The notes beneath the pieces were generated by a model. That model was given only the letters and a program-made list of their open reading frames with translations. It made no database searches and was not told where the DNA came from. From NCBI RefSeq assembly GCF_002160865.1, contig NZ_NFLJ01000004.1, forward strand, positions 31,458-95,457: a stretch of 64,000 bases of DNA, written 5' to 3'. Positions 1 through 8,244 of this stretch are shown piece by piece. Origin of the DNA: Massiliimicrobium timonense. GTDB taxonomy: Bacteria; Bacillota_I; Bacilli_A; Erysipelotrichales; Coprobacillaceae. The stretch's first letter is position 1. Each line of letters begins with the position of its first letter. The position numbers were made by a program, and so were the translations under genes.

Positions 1-248
1 AATCCGACAATGGAAAAAGGTATATACTTTTTATATTGAAAAATATCATTTGGCAATTCATTAGAACATGCACCACATTTCAATACAACTCTTTTAACTG
101 CACTCCCTTTACACTTAGGACATTTAGGCAACTTTCCATTTTTTACTCCTAGTGGCATAATGAGTTTACTATTACAACCTGTACATTCAAAATAGGCTGT
201 TTTTGTAGTAACTTTCTCAAAACAATATGGACATAATATATCACTCAT
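1..248 (-). CDS. Zinc-ribbon protein, probable TRAFAC-type GTPase (3' part outside window)
   Basis: Only the first 82 residues lie in the window; the gene continues past position 1. The start ATG at 248 follows a strong TAGGAGGAG ribosome binding site. The visible part is a double zinc ribbon with four CxxC knuckles (CPYC, CTGC, CPKC, CGAC). It ends in the hydrophobic strand IPFSIVG, the kind of beta-strand that precedes a Walker A loop; the P-loop itself would lie just outside. The same order, zinc ribbon then P-loop, is seen complete in the gene at 8245-9888, so I infer a second, paralogous GTPase. It is the last gene seen in the Hsp70 operon, 19 bp after the preceding gene. The GTPase part is inference; the zinc ribbons are seen directly. 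Confidence 0.7.
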   Translation of the reverse strand, partial: MSDILCPYCFEKVTTKTAYFECTGCNSKLIMPLGVKNGKLPKCPKCKGSAVKRVVLKCGACSNELPNDIFQYKKYIPFSIVG

Positions 249-267
249 TTTTTTCTCCTCCTATCTA

Positions 268-3200
268 TCATTTCTTTGTTGGAACATTTAAACTTTTTTC
301 ATTCAACACTTCTAATTCATATTCATCTTGATCTTCTTTATCAATAAACAATCTTAACTTTGCTTTGGCAGGTATACTATCTGGTATATCCAATAGTACT
401 GATAACGATTTTGATGGTTGACTTTCTATTTTTTTTGCAACAATTACATTTTTTCCTGTATAATCTAAAGGAATCTTACCATCCGTAGTACCTACTAAAT
501 ATAAAGTTGGACATTCAGTATTTTCACCATCAATGCGTAAAATAGCTCCTTTACGTCTAGGTGTAAAAGTACCTTTCCATTGAATTTCATAATATATTTT
601 CTTTTTAGGACTATTATTAATATATAATTTTGAAGGCTCAGAAAAATAACTTTGATTTCCTTGAGATAATTCAGCAATCACTGTTATGTATAACTGATTT
701 TCTGGTAGAGCATCAATGGGAATACAATGTTGACGTTCGTAACTTTCTAATGAAATCACTTTCATTTCATCTAAATTATCTTTTGTTAGATATGGTGGCT
801 TACTTGATAAGTTATCTTTTATTTTACAAGCATAATATAATTTAATTATATTTTTAGCTAATGGTTCTTTCAAATGAATATTTAAACGATTATTTTTTAC
901 TTTCGTTTTTTGTTTATCAATCTCACACTTTTCAAAAGTCGATATATTGACATAATTACCTAATACAGCCTTACTTCCAGCAATAGTTGCTATTCCTAAT
1001 TTATATCCTGTATTTTTTAATGGGGCAAATTGAATTTTAGAATCCAGACTATCTCCATAAGCAACTATTTTACCATATTTAGTCAATTCCGAAGTATTGA
1101 TAATATCATTCGGTAAGCCAAATGATCCAACAAGATGAATAATTTGTATTTTATATGGTTTTGGTGTATTTGATTTTATATCAAGTATTATTTTTTGTTG
1201 TGTTGAATTATACTGTCCCTGACGAATTGTCACAGGATCTGGAATATCTTCACTAATAATATCTTTAGTTATTCCATTTGTATAAATCAACTTACCCTTC
1301 ATCTGATAAATAATCTGAAAACGATATTGATATAAAACTCCATTTTCTAGATGACCATCCTCAAAAGAACTATAAACATTATTAGCTACACACTGTGTAT
1401 TTCCTCCCGGTTGATTTGCAACAGCCCCACTTTTACTTTTCAAAACACGAACTCCTATTGCATTCTTTGGTAGTGTCCATGTAAAAATACATTTTCCCTT
1501 ATCTAAGTAGAAATTCAACATATCTTCTCCCATATCAACAGTATATGTTATTGTTTGAGAAACAGGCTGAGACAAAACAGACATTCTTCTAACAAAAGCA
1601 GTATAATAATAAATAGAACCAGGATTAATTTTGCGATCAACATAAGTTAGAGTTCCTGCCGAACAAAAAATTTGTTCCCCATCATTTATATTTTTTGAAG
1701 GACTATCCTCTTTTCTTAAAATAACATACTCAACACCTATATCTGGTGAAGCGTGCCAACTTAATTGTACACCATTATTCTCCAAAGTAACCATGAAATG
1801 ACTTACAGGCCTTGGAGCTGTTTGCATCACAAATTCTTTTGCATCAATAAAATCACTAACATCTCTTAAAATTCTTATACATGTATTAGCTGCTTCATAC
1901 ATGTTATTACTTTTTTGATTAAACATCTGTTTTGCTTTTTCTAAAGTGTCTTGTATCTTTTTTTCTTGAGCTTTTAAATTAAGCTTTGGATATTGCGATT
2001 TGATTTGACTAAGATAACTATTTGCCTTATTATATTCATTCTTATTTATATATTCCTGAAGTTGATTTAATGGCTTTTCATACATTTGATTTAATTTTTT
2101 AATTTGTTCATCTAATGATTTTAATTGATTATTTTTAGGATCTGCAACTTGTGCCTTATGGTAATATTCTACTGCCAGTGCAATATCAGAATCTTGTATT
2201 GCCTGTTTTGCATTTTGATAATAAGAATCAAAATATTGGTACTCTAATAAATCAAAGTGACATTTTGTACATTTTCGAATTGATGTAGGAATAAGTTTAC
2301 CACAATTTGGACATTTTCTATAATACATTTCACCACATACAGGGCATTTTGCTTGCATTGCTTCTTTAACTGATTGAAAAGTTGCAGGTGATTGGCAATT
2401 GCCACAATAAACATGTATCAAAGCTTTTTCTGGTTCATAAGGATCACGCATTAATCCCAAAGTCTGATTATATATAGTAAGTGCTAAATCATAATCAGGA
2501 AATTTTGTCTGAATTCTTTTGATAACAACATCAGCAAAACTTTCATCTTTTTTCATACTATCAGGAACATTTTTAGCAATTGCAAAAAATTCATCTAGTT
2601 CCATTAATTTTCTCGAGTTATCATAACGCATTCGTGTTTCATCATTGGCAAATGCATCATTTTTGGCTTTAGAAAACAAAGTACGAGCTTCCGGAACGTT
2701 TTGTTTTATAGAATAAACCTTATCACCATCAGTTGCAATACTTAACAAATCTCCTGTTTTCTTATTATAATAATTCATATTTGGTTCATTATTATAACAA
2801 GCTAGTAAGTCATATAAACTATTCACTTTTTTTGTCAACCATGGATATTTTTTAGCTACATCTGGTTTATTCATTTCTGCTAATAATTTATTAATTTCTC
2901 CCATTTGATCTCTTAAAAAATATTTATTAAAATCTAATGTATTAGCTTTCATTTTAATATCAAAATGATGATTTTTAAATATTTTAGAGACTTCTTGAAT
3001 TTTTAGTCCTGATTTTTCAGATATACTTCTTAAACGAGCATTCATAATAGGAATTGGGCCTTCTTTATCAGTACTTAGAATCCTCGCTAAATTATCAATT
3101 TCACTTTTTCTTTTCTCAATCATTGCTTGAGCTTCTTGTTTTCTTAATTCAACATTAAACATGACTTTTCTCATTTCTGATTCTAATGCCATTTCTTCTT

Positions 3201-3351
3201 TTATTTTATTTTTTTCAATTAAATCGGTTTCAATAGAAAATAATTGATTTTTTTCTTTTATCCATTTTTTGATAGCCTCTTCAATTACTTGTTCATTTTT
3301 TTCATTAAAATCTAAACCATTAAGTAATTCAAAAAAGTTTTGTCTCACCAC
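268..3351 (-). CDS. J-like / zinc-ribbon / helical-repeat / FN3 co-chaperone-like protein
   Basis: A 1,027-residue multidomain protein with a GTG start behind GGGGGATGA. Residues 1-40 (FFELLNGLDF, then a helix ending KKWIKEKNQ) have the layout of a J-domain front half, but no HPD is present. A charged coiled coil follows (about 40-95). Around residues 315-370 there are zinc ribbons (CGNC, CPVC, CPNC, CTKC). A TPR-like helical stretch spans about 375-490. From about 515 the protein is beta-rich with fibronectin-III-like repeats. No signal peptide or membrane segment is visible, so it is probably cytoplasmic. It lies 11 bp after the Hsp70-vWA gene. I infer a scaffold or J-like partner for the operon's Hsp70s; the function is unproven. 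Confidence 0.6.
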   Translation of the reverse strand: MVRQNFFELLNGLDFNEKNEQVIEEAIKKWIKEKNQLFSIETDLIEKNKIKEEMALESEMRKVMFNVELRKQEAQAMIEKRKSEIDNLARILSTDKEGPIPIMNARLRSISEKSGLKIQEVSKIFKNHHFDIKMKANTLDFNKYFLRDQMGEINKLLAEMNKPDVAKKYPWLTKKVNSLYDLLACYNNEPNMNYYNKKTGDLLSIATDGDKVYSIKQNVPEARTLFSKAKNDAFANDETRMRYDNSRKLMELDEFFAIAKNVPDSMKKDESFADVVIKRIQTKFPDYDLALTIYNQTLGLMRDPYEPEKALIHVYCGNCQSPATFQSVKEAMQAKCPVCGEMYYRKCPNCGKLIPTSIRKCTKCHFDLLEYQYFDSYYQNAKQAIQDSDIALAVEYYHKAQVADPKNNQLKSLDEQIKKLNQMYEKPLNQLQEYINKNEYNKANSYLSQIKSQYPKLNLKAQEKKIQDTLEKAKQMFNQKSNNMYEAANTCIRILRDVSDFIDAKEFVMQTAPRPVSHFMVTLENNGVQLSWHASPDIGVEYVILRKEDSPSKNINDGEQIFCSAGTLTYVDRKINPGSIYYYTAFVRRMSVLSQPVSQTITYTVDMGEDMLNFYLDKGKCIFTWTLPKNAIGVRVLKSKSGAVANQPGGNTQCVANNVYSSFEDGHLENGVLYQYRFQIIYQMKGKLIYTNGITKDIISEDIPDPVTIRQGQYNSTQQKIILDIKSNTPKPYKIQIIHLVGSFGLPNDIINTSELTKYGKIVAYGDSLDSKIQFAPLKNTGYKLGIATIAGSKAVLGNYVNISTFEKCEIDKQKTKVKNNRLNIHLKEPLAKNIIKLYYACKIKDNLSSKPPYLTKDNLDEMKVISLESYERQHCIPIDALPENQLYITVIAELSQGNQSYFSEPSKLYINNSPKKKIYYEIQWKGTFTPRRKGAILRIDGENTECPTLYLVGTTDGKIPLDYTGKNVIVAKKIESQPSKSLSVLLDIPDSIPAKAKLRLFIDKEDQDEYELEVLNEKSLNVPTKK

Positions 3352-3362
3352 AAATCATCCCC

Positions 3363-5537
3363 CTATTCATCTACAGCATCCCATGTATCAACACTACTAT
3401 ACTCTCTATTTATTTTTCCTTTTGTATGTGATGAATCATGAATTGTTTGTGCAATATTACCAAATGATTGACGTAGCTGTTTTTCATTAATTTTTAATGC
3501 TTTTTCAGAAATAGATGAAATTTTTCTTAAAAATTCTAAATTTGATTCTCCTATTCCAATAGCAATAATTTCAATTTGATTTTTTTTACAAATCTCAGCA
3601 GTAACAGTGGGTTCTGGTTCCATTCCATACCAGTCTCCATCTGTTAAAACAATTATAATTTTTCGACCTTTTACAGATTCAAAGATTTTTTGAGCTGCTG
3701 GAAAAGGATCTGCTGAAGTTCCGCAACCTCCAATACCACTATCCAAACTATCTGTACTTTTATTAATTTTATGTCTATTTTCTGTTAAAGATTGAATAGG
3801 AGTAATACTTGATGAAAAAGCCAAAATACCAAATGATACATTTTTCCCTTTTAACTTATGTACAAAATCTTTAATAGATAATTTTGCTTCATCAATACGG
3901 CTTCCTGCCATTGAGCCAGAAGTATCAATAACAAATAGTACAGATACTTTTTCTTGCGTTATTTTTTCCTGCGGAATTGGTTGCCCAAATCTAGAAATAT
4001 CTTTATCAATCGGTTCCTCTCTTATAGGTAAATCATATTGATCATCTTCTTGTCTAGCTTGAACATGAACTAACCCGCTTGCATCATAACTATATTGAAT
4101 ACGAATGATAGTTGGTCCATCTTCTTTATGTTTAATTCCTGATATAACATATTTATTCAATATTTCACATTCTAGAATTGGTTTAGTCCCTTGTAATAAG
4201 TAAATATCAACTTCATTTTTACGATTAGGATATGTGTAATATTGAAATTTCTTTGCACATTTAACAGGAATTTCTTGATTTGCCGGGATAATATTTTGAT
4301 TTTCATAATGTGTTCCCTCTGCATTTACTGCTATTATCCCTAAAGCATGTGCCTGAACATCTTTTACTCGTATCGCTGAAGCATGAGTTAATGATTGTTC
4401 TTTTTTAACCAAACCTGCTTTAAATCGTGTTGGCGTAGATTTTAATTCACCAGCTTGTAATTTTTCATATTTAGGAATAGGTAAGATTGTTTGAATAGCT
4501 GCACCTAAAGCAACAGCTTCATCAGGATTAACTTGTGTTAAAGGTCTATGCCCACTTACTTTCTCAAGATATTTAGAAACTTGAGGCATTCTTGTTGATC
4601 CTCCAACTAGTAAAATATCAGTCACTTGATGCCAGTCCATTTGACTTTCTTTTAGAATTGTTTCACATAAAGTGACTGTTTGATCTAATAACGAATGTGT
4701 CAGATTTTCAAAATCTTCAACTGTGATAATTGTTTCATAAATCCCATAGTGAGGTACTCGTAACTTTATCTTTACTTGCTTTGCTTTCGTTAAATCTTTT
4801 TTTATTTTTTCCACATTTCCACTTAGCTCATTCATAAATTGATTATCTTTTTTTACATCTTCCCCAGTTTCAGAATAGATTAATTGAATCAAGTAATGGA
4901 CTAATGCACGATCCCAATCTTTTCCACCTAAAATATGATTACCCATTGTTTTTAAACAATGAATTTCATTATGATTTCCCATTTGTAATAAAGTAACATC
5001 AAATGTTCCACCACCTAAATCATAAACCATAATAACTGCATTTTCTCGCCAATGATTTACCCCATAATTTAGAGCAGCTGCCGTTGGTTCATTAATCAAC
5101 ATTCTTACTTTCAAACCAGCTTTTTTTGCCGCATTTAAAGTTGCTTGTCTTTCTTTATGAAAGAAATATGCTGGCACAGTGATTACCGCTTCTTCAATAG
5201 TATCATTTAAAATCTTTTCTGTATCTTCTTTTAATGCTTTTAAAAGCATAGCTGAAAGTTCTTCAGCACTATATCCTTTTCCTTTGTAAAAAGCATAAGG
5301 CTGATTATCTCCCATTCCTCTTTTAAATGCTGTAACACAACCAACATCGCCTTCATCAAATGCTTCTTTCGCTTCATCTCCAATAATAATTTCACCATCA
5401 TCACAAAATTGAATAACTGACGGTGTAATATGATTGCCATATTGGTTCTTAACAATTTTAGGCATTTGAGTTGTTTTATCATATATAGCCACAGCAGAAA
5501 AAGTTGTTCCTAAATCAATCCCTATTTTAACACTCAT
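3363..5537 (-). CDS. Hsp70 (DnaK-like) fused to a C-terminal von Willebrand A domain
   Basis: A 724-residue protein. Residues 1-370 are an Hsp70 ATPase: IGIDLGTTFSAVA phosphate loop, INEPTAAALNYG, VYDLGGGTFDVTL and GGSTRMPQ are all intact. A shortened substrate-binding beta part follows (about 390-510). The helical lid is absent and is replaced by a vWA domain (about 525-700) with an intact MIDAS: DTSGSM near residue 538, TSADP, and TDGDW. The ATG follows GAGGAGAGG. It lies 63 bp after a second Hsp70 gene, separated from it by a hairpin. The domain calls are firm. An ATP-driven switch that displays a metal-dependent binding domain is inference. Confidence 0.93.
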   Translation of the reverse strand: MSVKIGIDLGTTFSAVAIYDKTTQMPKIVKNQYGNHITPSVIQFCDDGEIIIGDEAKEAFDEGDVGCVTAFKRGMGDNQPYAFYKGKGYSAEELSAMLLKALKEDTEKILNDTIEEAVITVPAYFFHKERQATLNAAKKAGLKVRMLINEPTAAALNYGVNHWRENAVIMVYDLGGGTFDVTLLQMGNHNEIHCLKTMGNHILGGKDWDRALVHYLIQLIYSETGEDVKKDNQFMNELSGNVEKIKKDLTKAKQVKIKLRVPHYGIYETIITVEDFENLTHSLLDQTVTLCETILKESQMDWHQVTDILLVGGSTRMPQVSKYLEKVSGHRPLTQVNPDEAVALGAAIQTILPIPKYEKLQAGELKSTPTRFKAGLVKKEQSLTHASAIRVKDVQAHALGIIAVNAEGTHYENQNIIPANQEIPVKCAKKFQYYTYPNRKNEVDIYLLQGTKPILECEILNKYVISGIKHKEDGPTIIRIQYSYDASGLVHVQARQEDDQYDLPIREEPIDKDISRFGQPIPQEKITQEKVSVLFVIDTSGSMAGSRIDEAKLSIKDFVHKLKGKNVSFGILAFSSSITPIQSLTENRHKINKSTDSLDSGIGGCGTSADPFPAAQKIFESVKGRKIIIVLTDGDWYGMEPEPTVTAEICKKNQIEIIAIGIGESNLEFLRKISSISEKALKINEKQLRQSFGNIAQTIHDSSHTKGKINREYSSVDTWDAVDE

Positions 5538-5561
5538 CTTATCCTCTCCTCTATATTTTAT

Positions 5562-5595
5562 AAAAACGATAGGATATTGTAACCCTATCGTTTTT
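5562..5595 (-). terminator. Intrinsic-terminator-like hairpin inside the Hsp70 operon
   Basis: Twelve-base arms AAAAACGATAGG and CCTATCGTTTTT form a hairpin that ends in a T run in the minus direction. It lies between the two Hsp70 genes, so it may end some transcripts or protect a processed end. It would then set the ratio of the upstream trio (GTPase, GrpE-like, Hsp70) to the downstream genes. Confidence 0.7.
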
Positions 5596-5600
5596 ATAAA

Positions 5601-7289
5601 TTACTCACCTGTAATTGAAACTCTATTTAAATTTTTAGCCATTTGTTCCATTTCTTCTTGGCTAATTCCATTATCATAATGAATGACTTCTTCTTTTGTC
5701 ACACTTAAATCCGTAGATAATGTCACTTTAATAATAATTCCAACTGGTTGTACTGTAAATTCTACATAAACAACAGTTCCTTTTGGATCATTACCATTTA
5801 AATTGAGAACAAGTTCTCCTAATTTTTTTACTTCTAAAGATGGATCTGTATCTTGTGGTACATCTTCTCCAGTTTGAGGATCTGGTATAAAACATGGTTT
5901 TTCAGTATCTTCTACAGAATGACTTTCATAAACTGGGAATACAATCATTTTTTGATTATCTACCATTGTAACATACTGTTTTTCAATAGTTTGGTTAATT
6001 TCTTGACCTTCTTTCACTAAATTGTCAATTAAATAATCATTACCAAAATAGATAGCAGGACCGAATGATCGAGGTGCAACATCAACAATGATGCTTTGAT
6101 TCGTTTGGGTTGTGACACGATTTGTATTTTCTTCCCCATCCTCATGATGAATAGGTGAAACATCAATATCTTCTCCATTATCCTCAGAAACCTCACTAAC
6201 AATCATATCTGCGTAAATTGCAGCTCCTTTAGCAACTGCTCTATCAGGATCTTCCACTTGTACTAAACCTGGGAATCTTTCTTCAACCACTCGTTTAATC
6301 ATAGGCATATTTGTAGATCCACCAACCAATAACACTGTATCAATTTTTGGTTCTTCTCCAATCACCTTTTTTGCTTTTTCTAAAGTTCCCTCAACATAAC
6401 TCATAGTCTGATCTACTAAAGACTTTGTCAATTCTTCAAATTCTTCTCTTGTTACATTAATTTTAACCATTTGGCCTTCAACAGAAACTTTAACAACTGC
6501 CTTTTCAGCTTGAGTTAATTTTTTCTTTGTTATTTCAACTTTAGAACGAATGCTTTGAATTGTTTCAACATCTAAATCTGAAGTAGATAACCCTAATTCA
6601 TCACATACTTGATTTTTAATTTTTTCAAATAATTTATCATCCCAATCTTTACCACCTAAAGCATCATTTCCACCAGTTGCAATAATTTTAATTTGACGTT
6701 CATCTTTTCCATCCTCATTAGGAATAACTGACATATGAACAAGTGTAACATCAAATGTTCCACCACCTAAATCATAAACCAAAATATTTGTTTCTTCTTG
6801 AAATAATCTTGAACAATAATTAAGTGCAGCTGCTGTTGGTTCATTAATTAAATTCAATACATTTAAACCAGCAATTTCTCCTGCTTTTTTTGTTAAATCT
6901 CTTTCTTTAAAACCAAAATAAGCTGGACAAGTAATAATAACGTCTTTAACTTCTTCTCCCTGTTCTTCAGCCATTTCCTTAACACGTTTTAAAATAAGAG
7001 CTGATAATTCAACTGGTGTAAATTCTTTTCCATGAATCACATGTGCTCCATATTTATCTTCCTTACCAATTTCTCTTTTTATAAACTGAACAACATTCTC
7101 TCCATCAGTTTCAACATACTCCTTAGCACTTTGACCAATGATAATATTATCAAGTGTTTCAAAATAGATTGCTGATGCTAAAGTATCTGATGCGTCAGTG
7201 ATATTAGAAATCACCTGAGGATTTCCATTCACATCCAATTTTGCAATACAAGAATAAGTAGTACCTAAGTCAATTCCATAAACAGCCAT
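5601..7289 (-). CDS. Hsp70 (DnaK-like) chaperone without lid domain
   Basis: A 562-residue Hsp70-family ATPase. Motifs: YGIDLGTTYSCIA at the N-terminus, LINEPTAAALNYC, VYDLGGGTFDVTLV, the GGKDWDDKLF lobe motif and LLVGGSTNMP. An acidic linker of about 25 residues follows near 375-400, then a diverged beta domain with an insert rich in D, P and E (about 475-500). It ends without the usual helical lid and without the EEVD-like tail region. True DnaK is about 605-610 residues, so this is a specialised paralogue. The start follows GAAGGGGAG. It lies 2 bp after the GrpE-like gene, which implies translational coupling. Substrate unknown. Confidence 0.95.
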   Translation of the reverse strand: MAVYGIDLGTTYSCIAKLDVNGNPQVISNITDASDTLASAIYFETLDNIIIGQSAKEYVETDGENVVQFIKREIGKEDKYGAHVIHGKEFTPVELSALILKRVKEMAEEQGEEVKDVIITCPAYFGFKERDLTKKAGEIAGLNVLNLINEPTAAALNYCSRLFQEETNILVYDLGGGTFDVTLVHMSVIPNEDGKDERQIKIIATGGNDALGGKDWDDKLFEKIKNQVCDELGLSTSDLDVETIQSIRSKVEITKKKLTQAEKAVVKVSVEGQMVKINVTREEFEELTKSLVDQTMSYVEGTLEKAKKVIGEEPKIDTVLLVGGSTNMPMIKRVVEERFPGLVQVEDPDRAVAKGAAIYADMIVSEVSEDNGEDIDVSPIHHEDGEENTNRVTTQTNQSIIVDVAPRSFGPAIYFGNDYLIDNLVKEGQEINQTIEKQYVTMVDNQKMIVFPVYESHSVEDTEKPCFIPDPQTGEDVPQDTDPSLEVKKLGELVLNLNGNDPKGTVVYVEFTVQPVGIIIKVTLSTDLSVTKEEVIHYDNGISQEEMEQMAKNLNRVSITGE

Positions 7290-7291
7290 TT

Positions 7292-8233
7292 TTAATTCTC
7301 CCCTTCTTCATCTAATTTATTTTCATTAACTTTAATATCATTTGATTTCTCTAATTCTTTTTCATCACTAATTTCTTGAGTCATTTCTATATTTTCTATT
7401 TCTTCACTCTGTAAATTCTCTTTTGCTAATGACTCATCATATTTATAAATTGAAACATATTCAGGATATAACACCTTTTTACCTTTAGATATACTTGGAT
7501 TAAAAGATGTAATAACCTTTCGATGTAAGTTTTTATCACCCGTTAATACCAATGGTTGTTTAATTTTTGTAGTCTTCACTAATCTTTCCGTGCCAGGTTC
7601 ACTACGTTGTATATCACAACCATACTCATAAAGAATATCTTCAATACTCTCAAATAAATAAGAAACTTGTTTTTGATATTTCTCATCAATTCCTTGAACA
7701 TTAAGAAGTTGATAATATTCTCCATAAACTGAAGCAATACTTTTTAATAAAGGGTCTAATCTTTCTCCTAAAAGTTCTTTTTTTAATAATTCATTTTCAT
7801 TATTCATATTAACACGAACTTGCTGTTGAAACTCAGCATTTTGTCTTAAATATTGGACTAATAAATCATTATTTCGATTTTGACTCTTTGTTAAATTTTT
7901 CAGCATATCTTGCATATCTAGTGAACTATCTTTACTTTCTTCACCATTTTCTTTTGCCTGCAATAACTGAAGAATAGAATCTAATTTATTTAAAACAGCC
8001 TCCTGATTATAAGATTGATGTAATAAAGTTTTTAATTCTGATAAAATGTCTGATTGATCAAACATTGATTCAACCACAATTTCTTCAGTTTCATTATTTT
8101 GTGAACTTTCTTTTTGAGTTTCTTCATCATTCACTTTTTCATCCTGTGATTGATTAACTAATTCTTCATTCAATGATTCTTCATCAGACAAAATATTATC
8201 TAGATTATCCATTCGCCAATCTTTTTCTATCAT
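7292..8233 (-). CDS. Divergent GrpE-like nucleotide exchange factor
   Basis: A 313-residue acidic protein. Residues 1-60 are disordered and rich in D, E, N and S. Residues about 60-155 are predicted long helices. Residues 155-260 resemble the GrpE head: a helical bundle (LDPLLKSIASVYGEYYQLL) followed by a beta part (EPGTERLVKTTKI, then KKVLYPEYVSIYKYD) that parallels GrpE's G.FDPN.HEAV and RVLRPA.V.V strands. A second acidic tail of about 50 residues follows. It sits directly in front of an Hsp70 gene, the expected GrpE position. Start ATG behind AGGAGGGAG. The GrpE assignment rests on pattern and context, not on a full match. Confidence 0.6.
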   Translation of the reverse strand: MIEKDWRMDNLDNILSDEESLNEELVNQSQDEKVNDEETQKESSQNNETEEIVVESMFDQSDILSELKTLLHQSYNQEAVLNKLDSILQLLQAKENGEESKDSSLDMQDMLKNLTKSQNRNNDLLVQYLRQNAEFQQQVRVNMNNENELLKKELLGERLDPLLKSIASVYGEYYQLLNVQGIDEKYQKQVSYLFESIEDILYEYGCDIQRSEPGTERLVKTTKIKQPLVLTGDKNLHRKVITSFNPSISKGKKVLYPEYVSIYKYDESLAKENLQSEEIENIEMTQEISDEKELEKSNDIKVNENKLDEEGEN

Positions 8234-8244
8234 ATGTCTCCCTC

